A stretch of 64,000 nt of DNA from Paenibacillus mesophilus (GTDB taxonomy: Bacteria; Bacillota; Bacilli; Paenibacillales; NBRC-103111), in the NCBI RefSeq assembly GCF_005938385.1, contig NZ_VCRA01000029.1:19158-83157 (forward strand), written 5' to 3'. Shown here one piece after another: positions 52,239 to 59,693 of the stretch; the stretch's first letter is position 1; every line of letters begins with the position of its first letter. The position numbers were made by a program, and so were the translations under genes. The notes beneath the pieces are model-generated. The model was not told the origin of the DNA. It ran no database searches and saw only the letters and a program-made list of their open reading frames with translations.

Positions 52239-52406
52239 TTATTTTGCTTCTGCCATATCGTATTCCTCGATTTTACCTCTTAGCAAAACCGTTCCGTGTT
52301 TCGCGTTCGTCTGAGCGGGCTTGTCCGAGTGCTTGACTTTACGAATAACCCGCACACGAGGCTTCTTGGACATATCGCCAAACAAGTGCTTCATAAAGAT
52401 AAACAT
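52239..52406 (-). CDS. Small basic protein of unknown function (55 aa)
   Basis: ATG 52406 on the minus strand is preceded by GGAGGG with 7 bases spacing. The product is Lys/Arg-rich (MSKKPRVRVIRKVKHSDKP in the middle) and ends with KHGTVLLRGKIEEYDMAEAK. The HGTxxLRGK motif recurs in the 54-residue protein at 53380-53544. No family is recognised and no signal peptide is present. It lies 15 bases downstream of the membrane-protein gene on the same strand. Confidence 0.65.
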   Translation of the reverse strand: MFIFMKHLFGDMSKKPRVRVIRKVKHSDKPAQTNAKHGTVLLRGKIEEYDMAEAK

Positions 52407-52421
52407 CTCGCATCCCTCCTT

Positions 52422-53231
52422 CTATCTATAGTTTACGACAAATCGTACCAGCTTGTCCATATGGCCCAGCATCGTAAAAGGATAAACGATTTGCCCCCAT
52501 TCCTCAATACGGGACTCCAGGTCAACGGGCTGTGTAATAGCAATCAAGCAACCGAGCTTTAATAACTCGCCTCTATTTCTAAAGAACAGTAACGTATCCG
52601 AATCGCTGTGAGGGAATTTCTCTTTTGCTTGCTCCCAGGTCGGGTAGGTCTGAGCTGTCTCCAACAAAATACCGATCGCTTTCAGATCGATTCGATCTTG
52701 GTCCGTTGTGGTTTCCCGTCCCCAACGCCAACTTGTGAGCCGCTGTCTTCCCCCGCGATCATTAGTAACCAAAACGATTCGTACATCCATTTTATTCAAA
52801 TGAAATAGGTTGCTTACGTCATCTAATAAAGCATCGAAAAGGCGATTTACCTTGTCTGCTTTTAAATCGGCGGATATTGCCCGATCGGGAATCGACTCTA
52901 TCAGATCGGCAATCATACTATCATAATCATTGGGGGACTGATATTGCGTCGTTGGGGCAGTTGCCTGCCGTCTATGTACGAGAGAAGCAAGAGCCGTCCA
53001 CAGAATAATCAAAGGCGCTAAGTAAAGAAATGAAAGGATTGCAAATTTGATTCTCCCGTCGAATGCTCCGGATGCTTTCCATTTAACTAGAAAGTCCAAG
53101 GGCTTGGATAGAAAATCATTCAAAGCAAACATTTCTTCGACAATTGCCGGAAGAAGAACGAGAATAAAGATCCACAACAATAGTTTCCTTATCCATGGCT
53201 GGAAAAATAGTCGTTTTATATTGGAAAACAA
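52422..53231 (-). CDS. Two-helix membrane protein with cytoplasmic domain, unknown function
   Basis: From TTG 53231 (GGAG 9 bases upstream; GTG 53240 abuts the site) the product has 269 residues. Two hydrophobic helices are visible, LLLWIFILVLLPAIV and FAILSFLYLAPLIILWTALASLV, followed by a roughly 170-residue soluble region (DLIESIPDRAISADLKAD to the end) with regular alpha/beta spacing. I recognise no family. The DNA is markedly more AT-rich than that around it. A small basic protein gene follows in the same direction. Confidence 0.65.
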   Translation of the reverse strand: MFSNIKRLFFQPWIRKLLLWIFILVLLPAIVEEMFALNDFLSKPLDFLVKWKASGAFDGRIKFAILSFLYLAPLIILWTALASLVHRRQATAPTTQYQSPNDYDSMIADLIESIPDRAISADLKADKVNRLFDALLDDVSNLFHLNKMDVRIVLVTNDRGGRQRLTSWRWGRETTTDQDRIDLKAIGILLETAQTYPTWEQAKEKFPHSDSDTLLFFRNRGELLKLGCLIAITQPVDLESRIEEWGQIVYPFTMLGHMDKLVRFVVNYR

Positions 53232-53320
53232 TATTTTCACACTCCAATAATTGTTTTCGTTATTACCACTATACAGTTTCTGAATTTTATGGACAACATG
53301 GAGAGTATTGAAATAACCAG

Positions 53321-53348
53321 AAAAGATCACCTGGAATACGAGGTGACC
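53321..53348 (-). terminator. Terminator after the 54-residue gene
   Basis: GATCACCT 53325-53332 and AGGTGACC 53341-53348 pair with one mismatch; on the minus strand TTTT follows. It separates the 54-residue gene from the membrane-protein gene. Confidence 0.6.
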
Positions 53349-53379
53349 TGGGTTTATACCATATAGATTCTAAAACGTG

Positions 53380-53544
53380 TTATTTTTGTTTTCCGCGCAG
53401 CTGGATCGTGCCGTGTGTTGCGGAAGGAATCGGCTTGTTTGAACGAATATCAAACTGAACGACATCCCTGCTAGTGTCCGATCTTAGCACTCTACTGTCT
53501 GTATAATCGAGTCGTAATGACTCTTTTTTCTTCCGTCGAAACAT
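53380..53544 (-). CDS. Small basic protein of unknown function (54 aa)
   Basis: ATG 53544 has AAGGGGG with 6-7 bases spacing upstream. The product starts MFRRKKKESLRLDYTDSRV and ends PSATHGTIQLRGKQK. The C-terminal HGTxxLRGK motif matches the other small protein nearby (52239-52406), suggesting related roles. No known domain. Confidence 0.6.
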   Translation of the reverse strand: MFRRKKKESLRLDYTDSRVLRSDTSRDVVQFDIRSNKPIPSATHGTIQLRGKQK

Positions 53545-53712
53545 AAACAATCCCCCTTAACCTTATCTTGGCCAACACTATCTTTGTTTAAACGTTCGAT
53601 CATGATGGTAAAGGTCCGCACGATTTTATACTTTTTTTAGACTTCTTTTACGGCGGTTTAAGACCTCCCGGCTATGATTAGGTTGTAGGACAAATAGCGG
53701 GAGGGATATAGG

Positions 53713-54669
53713 ATGAACAAGAAATGGATCGCAATGGGAGCGGGACTTGGAGTAGGCGCGATTATGCTGACCGTAAGCGGCTTGACGGCAATGGCCGGAG
53801 CATCCGGGTATGACGCGTGGAAATCGGCGCTGAAGCAGACGAAAACGGCGAGCAGTATTGCCGGTACCGTTCAAGTAGCCATTACCGACAACGGGACGAA
53901 GCTGGCGGGCGTCGAAGCGGCGTTCAAGAAAGGCGACAGCGGCGCGGCAAGCGCCGAAGTGAAGCTTGATTCCGGAAGCGCGGCGCAAGGATTGAAGGTG
54001 TACCTGCAGGACGGCAAAGCTGTGCTGAAGGCGGACAACAGCGACGTCTATCAGGTGGCGGAGCATGGAAAAGAGGACGGGAAAGGCGGCCCCGGGTGGA
54101 AGCGCGGGAGCGGAGACTTTAAGCCGGACCCGGCCTTCGCCGAAGGGGTGGAACGAGTATTCGACGCGCTCGCGGGAAATTTGAAGGACAGGGTGGAGCT
54201 GGAGACGAATGCGGACGGCAGCAAGCGGGTATCGCTCCACCTGAGCGGCAACCAGGTGCCGGTAGCGGTCAACGCGATCGGATCGTTCGTGATCGGCAAC
54301 GTCGCCGGCGGCGGTCATTGGGATCATGAGAAGCAAACGTCCACGGGAAAAGAGAGCGGCGCCCACGCCTTATTCACGCCGGATATGAAGCCGAATTTGC
54401 CGAAGCTGACGCAGGACATCCGGATTGAGGAAATCAAGCTCGACGCGACGATCGACAAGAATAATTACTTCGACGACAAGTCGGTGGAAGTGCGCATTGC
54501 CGGCAAAGATGCGGCCGGAGCCGCGCACAGCGTCACGATCAAGGCGGCTGTCGACTTGAACGGCGTTAACGCCACGAAGGCCGACTCGGTCGATTTGACC
54601 GGCAAGAAGGTGGAGAAAATCGAACGGGAAGCCGGGCACGGGTCTCCGCACGAACGCAGCCGTCGATAA
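53713..54669 (+). CDS. Secreted protein of unknown function heading an ABC/two-component operon
   Basis: The 318-residue product has an N-terminal signal or anchor (MGAGLGVGAIMLTVSGLTAMA) and a mostly charged extracytoplasmic body with Gly/Lys/Asp-rich turns (AFKKGDSGAASAEVKLDSGS; GKEDGKGGPGWKRGSGD). No domain is recognised. It follows GGGAGGG and is 33 bases ahead of an ABC ATPase. By context it may be a sensor or accessory protein for the exporter and two-component system that follow. Confidence 0.75.
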   Translation: MNKKWIAMGAGLGVGAIMLTVSGLTAMAGASGYDAWKSALKQTKTASSIAGTVQVAITDNGTKLAGVEAAFKKGDSGAASAEVKLDSGSAAQGLKVYLQDGKAVLKADNSDVYQVAEHGKEDGKGGPGWKRGSGDFKPDPAFAEGVERVFDALAGNLKDRVELETNADGSKRVSLHLSGNQVPVAVNAIGSFVIGNVAGGGHWDHEKQTSTGKESGAHALFTPDMKPNLPKLTQDIRIEEIKLDATIDKNNYFDDKSVEVRIAGKDAAGAAHSVTIKAAVDLNGVNATKADSVDLTGKKVEKIEREAGHGSPHERSRR

Positions 54670-54702
54670 GTAAAACTAACGAATGGAGAGGAGCGGCCGG
54701 AG

Positions 54703-55437
54703 ATGGAAACGATTCTGCAAGTCCGCCAATTGAATAAACGATACCGCAACGGACGCGGCGTCCGGGATGTAAGCTTCGAAGTGCGGCGCGGCGACGTATT
54801 CGGCTTGTTCGGCCCGAACGGTTCGGGCAAGACGACCGTGTTGAAAATCATCTCGGGGCTGTGCAGGGCGGACGGCGGGAGCGTTTCCTTGTTCGGCGTA
54901 GACGCGGCGGAACAATTCGAACAGGCGATGGACCGGGTAGGCTGCATCGTGGAAACGGCCGAGGCGTACGACTATATGAGCGGCCGCGATAATTTGAAGC
55001 TGGCCGCAAGGTTGTATCCCGACCTTCCGAAAACCCGCATCGACGAAGTGCTCGAATGGGTCCGGTTGACTCCGTACGCGAACGAGAAGGCAGGCGGATA
55101 TTCGCTCGGTATGAAGCAGCGGCTTGCGCTCGCCGCGGCGCTGCTGAACGAGCCGGAGCTGGTCATTCTCGACGAGCCTTCGAACGGGCTCGATATCGAG
55201 GGGACCGTCGAGCTGCGCGAGCTCATCCTGCGTCTTTCCGAACAGAACGGCACAGCCTTTCTCATATCCAGCCATCAGCTTGACGAGATGGAACGGATTT
55301 GCAGCCGGATCGGCTTCATGTACGGCGGCGACTTGATCCGGGAAGGCGGAGTCGACGGATTGATTGACGGCGGGAGCCTGGAGCAGGCTTATTTGTCGGA
55401 AATTCGCAAAGCAAAGGAGAGCGCCGCCCATGTCTAA
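54703..55437 (+). CDS. ABC transporter ATP-binding protein (BcrA/antibiotic-export type)
   Basis: The 244-residue ATPase has Walker A GPNGSGKTTV, a signature reading YSLGMKQR, Walker B LVILDEPSNGLD and H-loop SSHQ. LGMKQR with EPSNGLD is typical of the bacitracin/lantibiotic-resistance exporters. It overlaps the permease gene by eight bases, so translation is coupled. Expression is probably tied to the downstream sensor kinase and response regulator. Confidence 0.9.
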   Translation: METILQVRQLNKRYRNGRGVRDVSFEVRRGDVFGLFGPNGSGKTTVLKIISGLCRADGGSVSLFGVDAAEQFEQAMDRVGCIVETAEAYDYMSGRDNLKLAARLYPDLPKTRIDEVLEWVRLTPYANEKAGGYSLGMKQRLALAAALLNEPELVILDEPSNGLDIEGTVELRELILRLSEQNGTAFLISSHQLDEMERICSRIGFMYGGDLIREGGVDGLIDGGSLEQAYLSEIRKAKESAAHV

Positions 55438-56182
55438 CTGGTTCCGGCTGTACGCCAATACGCATAACGAGACGGCGAAAATGTTTCACCAGACGAAAAC
55501 GAAGCTGACGCTCGTGTTGACCGTGCTTGTGCCGGTGCTGGCCGCTGTCGTTCTGGGCAAGCTGGAGTCGGGCGTCGGCATCGCGCTTGGCCGCGATTTC
55601 CCGCAGCTCATGCTCGGCCTGTTCACGGCGGTATGGCTCCCGCTGTTCCTGTTCATGGCCGCAGCGGAGTCGTTCTCCGGCGAGTATGCGGCCCGGACGA
55701 TCAAGCTGGTGCTGCTGCGCCCGGTATCGCGGGCCAAGGCGTTCGCCTCCAAGGTGCTGGCGCTGCTGATCTATTTGGCGATACTGCTCGCCGTCGTCTG
55801 GATCATATCGGTCGTGTCCGGGCTCGTTCTGGACGCCGGGACGACGTTGTCCGGCCTTCCGGATTCCGTTGCGGCTTATGCGGCCGCCTTCCTAGCGATG
55901 TCCGCGATCGGCATCGCCGCCTCGTTCGTTGCGCAATGGCTGCGCAGCGGCGTAGGCACGCTCGCCTTGTGCGTTTTCCTGTACGTGGCGGCGAAGCTGC
56001 TGCCCTTCTTCTTCCCGGATGCGGCCGTTTGGTCTTTCCTGACTTACACGGACTGGCATACGCTGTGGGTCGGGGACGCGGCGTCGGCCGGCAAGCTGCT
56101 GCAAGTATTCGTTTTCCTGCTGGCCAGTTGTATGATAAGCTATACGGCAGGCTGGTATTTGTTCGAGAAAAAATCGTATTAG
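55430..56182 (+). CDS. ABC transporter permease (ABC-2 type)
   Basis: The 250-residue protein has about six membrane helices and the ABC-2 loop ESFSGEYAARTIKLVLLRPVSRAKAFASK between helices 2 and 3. ATG 55430 follows AGGAG by 10 bases and overlaps the ATPase stop codon. It partners the preceding ATPase in exporting or expelling a membrane-active compound. Confidence 0.9.
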   Translation: MSNWFRLYANTHNETAKMFHQTKTKLTLVLTVLVPVLAAVVLGKLESGVGIALGRDFPQLMLGLFTAVWLPLFLFMAAAESFSGEYAARTIKLVLLRPVSRAKAFASKVLALLIYLAILLAVVWIISVVSGLVLDAGTTLSGLPDSVAAYAAAFLAMSAIGIAASFVAQWLRSGVGTLALCVFLYVAAKLLPFFFPDAAVWSFLTYTDWHTLWVGDAASAGKLLQVFVFLLASCMISYTAGWYLFEKKSY

Positions 56183-56247
56183 GTCCCCCAAAAGTGGAGG
56201 AGCTGCCGCTTGCCGACGAATGAGTTCGGATGAAGGAGTAGGAGAGG

Positions 56248-56706
56248 ATGTTCATGTGGGAACCGTTTCTGCCCAAGGAAGCCGGCAATGATTATAGGGG
56301 ATATGCGATAGCCAAGTGGGTGTTCTTGCTGCTGGCTGCTGTCGGGTTCGTCCGCAGCTGTATTCATCTGCTCGCGCCGGACGGCGGAGCGGGCAGCATT
56401 GCTGGGATGGACGTATCCGTGGCGGGCGGGGACGGCATCATTTTTGCGTTCTCGCTGTGGGGTAGCGCTCAATTGCTGTATGCCGTGATCCAACTGGTCG
56501 TCTTCTTCCGCTACCGGACTCTGATCCCGTTCCTGTACGCGCTCATGTTCGTCGAAACCCTGCTGCGCATGCTCGTCGGACGGATGAATCCCGTTGAATT
56601 CGCCCACACCCCGCCGGGTGCGATCGGCAACTACATCATGCTGCCGCTGGTGGCGGTCATGCTGGTTCTGTCGCTGAAACGGAAGAGTAAGCGGGAGCAA
56701 CGTTAG
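56248..56706 (+). CDS. Four-helix membrane protein of unknown function (152 aa)
   Basis: The product has four hydrophobic helices (WVFLLLAAVGFV, FSLWGSAQLLYAVIQLVVFF, LIPFLYALMFVETLLRML, NYIMLPLVAVMLVLSL). AAGGAG lies 9 bases before ATG 56248; ATG 56254 is an equally plausible start. No family is recognised with certainty. It sits within the exporter/two-component operon. Confidence 0.7.
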   Translation: MFMWEPFLPKEAGNDYRGYAIAKWVFLLLAAVGFVRSCIHLLAPDGGAGSIAGMDVSVAGGDGIIFAFSLWGSAQLLYAVIQLVVFFRYRTLIPFLYALMFVETLLRMLVGRMNPVEFAHTPPGAIGNYIMLPLVAVMLVLSLKRKSKREQR

Positions 56707-56726
56707 AGGGAGTCCCCGCAACCCGC

Positions 56727-56777
56727 CCCCCAAAAGTGAAGAAGGCCTTCGCGGCGTAATCCGAATACTTTTGGGGG
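56727..56777. repeat. Inverted repeat CCCCCAAAAGT and neighbouring copies
   Basis: CCCCCAAAAGT 56727-56737 pairs with ACTTTTGGGGG 56767-56777. A GGGAG(T/C)CCCCGCAAC direct repeat starts at 56708 and again at 56774, and the CCCCAAAAG core recurs at about 56186 and 56795. The arrangement resembles a small dispersed palindromic repeat in the intergenic DNA of this operon. Confidence 0.6.
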
Positions 56778-56832
56778 AGCCCCCGCAACAAGTTCCCCAA
56801 AAGCCAAAAACAAAAGAACGGGAGAAATGCTT

Positions 56833-58353
56833 ATGTCGATTCGCAAAAAACTGCTATTGTCCAACTTTGGCATGGTATTGATTCCGCTCGTTTTGTTTTT
56901 CCTCTGCATTATGCTGCTGTACGGGCTGTTTATGCGGGATATCTCGACGATTACGGGATATTACGGGGCGGATGGGGCGACCCGGGAAGGAATTGCGGTG
57001 GTCAGGGATAAGTTCGAGCAGCGCAACGAGCTGTTCGCCGGCATCAGGTTCATGGTCCGGTACAATCCGGAAATGTTGACGGACGGCGCTTTCCTGAACG
57101 ATATGGACGCGACTCTCGGCGACACGAAGGCGGGTATCGTCATTACAAAAAATGGAGCGCCGGCGTTCGTCTCCGCATACGTGAAAGATCTGGACATCGG
57201 CAAGCTGGAATCGTTCGATGCGGAGCGCGACAAGTCCGAACCGCATCACGGAGACGTTCCCCATCTGCGAAACGGAGACCGTCAATATTCGTTTGAACGG
57301 CTTGATTTCACTTTTTCCGACGGAAAAGGCGGCAGCGTCTATTTTTTGACCGACATGAGCCCGTTAGCGAGCTTCGTCCCGAAAATGATGCCGACGGTGG
57401 CCGGGGTGCTTCTGCTCATCCTGTGCCTGACGAACGGCGCGCTGACGATAATCGTCTCCCGCAGCTTCATCAAGCCGCTGTATGCGCTGAAAGGAGCGGC
57501 GGAGCAAATCAAGGAAGGCAATCTCGATCACGGATTGACGCTCGGACGCAAGGACGAATTCGGCGAGGTTGGCGCGGCTTTCGAAGAAATGCGCGTCCGT
57601 CTGAAGCAATCGATCGGGCTGCAGCTCCAATACGAAGAGAACCGCAAGGAGCTGCTGTCCAACATCTCGCACGATCTGAAAACTCCGATCACGGCGATCA
57701 AAGGCTGCGTCGAAGGGCTGCTGGACGGAATCGCGGACACTCCCGAGAAGCGGAACAGCTACCTCCGCATGATCGGCCGGAAAGCGGAAGATATGGACCG
57801 CGAGATCGACGAGCTGTTCCTTTTCTCGAAGCTCGATTTGAAACGGGTGCCGTTTCATTTCGAACGTTTGGAGCTGGCATCCTACTTGAGAGACCACGAG
57901 GAGGAACTGAGGCTCCAGCCGAGGAGCGCGGACGTCCAAATTTCGTATGAGCGGGATAGCGGGCGGAACGTCTATGTGCAGGCCGATCGCGAGAAGCTGC
58001 ACCGCGTCATCCAGAACATCGTCGACAACAGTATAAAATATATGGACAAGGAGACGAAGCGGATCGATATCGTCCTGTCCGAGTCGCCCGGCGAAGCGGT
58101 CGTACGCATAAGCGACAACGGAGCGGGGATCGATCCGGAAGCGCTGCCGCACATATTCGACCGGTTTTACCGGGCGGACCCGTCGAGGAACGGGAGCAGC
58201 GGGGGCAGCGGTCTCGGGCTCGCCATCGTGAAGCAGATCGTCGAAGAGCATGGAGGCCGCGTCTGGGCGGAAAGCGCACCGGGTGCCGGAACGAGCATCC
58301 TATTCACCTTGCCGATAACGTCATCAGCAGAGAAGGGAGGGGTACGGGAATGA
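56833..58353 (+). CDS. Sensor histidine kinase
   Basis: The 506-residue kinase has helix 1 (GMVLIPLVLFFLCIMLLYGLF), an extracytoplasmic sensor of about 150 residues, helix 2 (MMPTVAGVLLLILCLTNGALTIIV), a HAMP domain, HisKA with phospho-acceptor His280 in SNISHDLKTP, and a HATPase domain (NIVDNSIKYM, DNGAGI, GSGLGLAIV). ATG 56833 follows GGGAG by 8 bases. It overlaps the response regulator gene by four bases (ATGA). The likely input is envelope stress or an antibiotic handled by the ABC exporter upstream. Confidence 0.93.
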   Translation: MSIRKKLLLSNFGMVLIPLVLFFLCIMLLYGLFMRDISTITGYYGADGATREGIAVVRDKFEQRNELFAGIRFMVRYNPEMLTDGAFLNDMDATLGDTKAGIVITKNGAPAFVSAYVKDLDIGKLESFDAERDKSEPHHGDVPHLRNGDRQYSFERLDFTFSDGKGGSVYFLTDMSPLASFVPKMMPTVAGVLLLILCLTNGALTIIVSRSFIKPLYALKGAAEQIKEGNLDHGLTLGRKDEFGEVGAAFEEMRVRLKQSIGLQLQYEENRKELLSNISHDLKTPITAIKGCVEGLLDGIADTPEKRNSYLRMIGRKAEDMDREIDELFLFSKLDLKRVPFHFERLELASYLRDHEEELRLQPRSADVQISYERDSGRNVYVQADREKLHRVIQNIVDNSIKYMDKETKRIDIVLSESPGEAVVRISDNGAGIDPEALPHIFDRFYRADPSRNGSSGGSGLGLAIVKQIVEEHGGRVWAESAPGAGTSILFTLPITSSAEKGGVRE

Positions 58354-59039
58354 AACGCGTGCTGATTATCGAAGACGATCCGGTCATTTCCGAAGTACAG
58401 CGAGATTATTTGGAGGCCGGCGGCTTTCGGACGGAAGTGGCCGGGAGCGGGGACATCGGGCTGGAGCTGGCGCTCGCCGGCGGGTACGACCTGATCATTC
58501 TCGATCTCATGCTGCCGAAAACGGACGGCTTCGAAATATGCCGGCAAGTCCGCCAGGCGACGAACATTCCGATCCTGATCGTATCCGCCAAGAAAGAGGA
58601 AGTCGATAAAATCCGCGGCCTCGGACTCGGGGCGGACGACTACATTATGAAGCCGTTCAGCCTCGGCGAGCTTGTGGCGCGAGTGAAGGCGCATATGGCC
58701 CGTTACGAAAGGCTAGTAGGCAGCGGCGAGCGCAAGCCAGATGAAATTCGTATTCGCGGCATCCGCATCGACAAGCTTTCCCGACGCGTATATGTGAACG
58801 AGAAAGAAGTTCCGTTTACGTCGAAGGAATACGACCTGCTCGTATTTCTCATCGCGAATCCGAACCGGGTATTCAGCAAAGACGACTTGTTCCACAAAAT
58901 ATGGGGATTGGACTCGCTCGGAGACATCGCCACCGTTACGGTGCATATCAGCAAGCTGCGGGAGAAAATAGAAGCAGATCCTTCCAGACCACAATATATC
59001 GAGACGATTTGGGGCGTAGGCTACCGGTTTAACGTTTAG
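58350..59039 (+). CDS. OmpR-family response regulator
   Basis: The 229-residue protein has a receiver domain (IIEDD with Asp9/Asp10, phospho-acceptor Asp52 in LDLMLPKTDG, Lys in MKPFS) and a C-terminal winged helix (EYDLLVFLIANPNRVFSKDDL, ATVTVHISKLREKIE, WGVGYRFNV). It is translationally coupled to the kinase gene and likely drives the exporter operon. Confidence 0.95.
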   Translation: MKRVLIIEDDPVISEVQRDYLEAGGFRTEVAGSGDIGLELALAGGYDLIILDLMLPKTDGFEICRQVRQATNIPILIVSAKKEEVDKIRGLGLGADDYIMKPFSLGELVARVKAHMARYERLVGSGERKPDEIRIRGIRIDKLSRRVYVNEKEVPFTSKEYDLLVFLIANPNRVFSKDDLFHKIWGLDSLGDIATVTVHISKLREKIEADPSRPQYIETIWGVGYRFNV

Positions 59040-59120
59040 CCGCCCCTCCCGTACCGGCCCGATTCGGCTGCAGGCTCTTTCATAGCCACAGGCGGATGCT
59101 GCCTGAAAGGAGGTATAATT

Positions 59121-59624
59121 GTGAATAAAATCACAATGAATCAAAAAAAGCTGCTGCTGACCTTGCACATCTTGTTCTCCTCCATCATGCTCGGCGGTAT
59201 GGTCGTTTTTCTCATTCTGAACATTACGGCGGCCGGCACGCGAAATCCGGACGTTTTCCGGGCTTGCTTCACCGTGATGCACGTTTTGGCCCGGACGTCG
59301 GTCCGCGCTTCCACGATCGGCACTGTCGTAACCGGCGTGCTGCTGTCCGTGCTGACGCACTGGGGACTGCTGAAATATTATTGGATTATCGCGAAAGAGC
59401 TGCTGACCGCGGTGTCGATCGGCCTCGGACTTGTCGGCATTTACATTTGGTCGTTGAAGGCTGCGGACTTGTCTACATCGGCCGCATTGGGTGCGCTGAA
59501 CGATCCGGAATTTTTGACCAACCGGCTGTACTTGTTCGCCGGAATCGCCTTTCAGATCGCTTCGCTGGTCGCCATGTTCATGCTGTCCGTATTCAAGCCG
59601 TGGGGGAAACGGAGCTCGGCCTAG
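59121..59624 (+). CDS. DUF2269-like four-helix membrane protein
   Basis: The 167-residue protein has four hydrophobic helices, with a conserved LLLTLHILFSSIMLGGMVVFLIL start carrying a His within helix 1, and LYLFAGIAFQIASLVAMFML at the end. This resembles DUF2269 (predicted haem or cation-binding helical bundles) but the assignment is tentative. GTG 59121 follows GGAGG by 7 bases; an in-frame ATG at 59136 is a weaker alternative. Confidence 0.65.
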   Translation: MNKITMNQKKLLLTLHILFSSIMLGGMVVFLILNITAAGTRNPDVFRACFTVMHVLARTSVRASTIGTVVTGVLLSVLTHWGLLKYYWIIAKELLTAVSIGLGLVGIYIWSLKAADLSTSAALGALNDPEFLTNRLYLFAGIAFQIASLVAMFMLSVFKPWGKRSSA

Positions 59625-59633
59625 AAGAGGAGC

Positions 59634-59665
59634 CCGGGGAGGAGTACAGGGGTAAGCCTCCCCGG
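59634..59665. terminator. Hairpin between convergent genes
   Basis: CCGGGGAGG 59634-59642 and CCTCCCCGG 59657-59665 form a perfect 9-base-pair stem. No T tract follows, so it is a weak terminator or an RNA-end stabiliser. Confidence 0.55.
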
Positions 59666-59693
59666 AGTGCAGCGCTTCCTTCAACAACAACTG

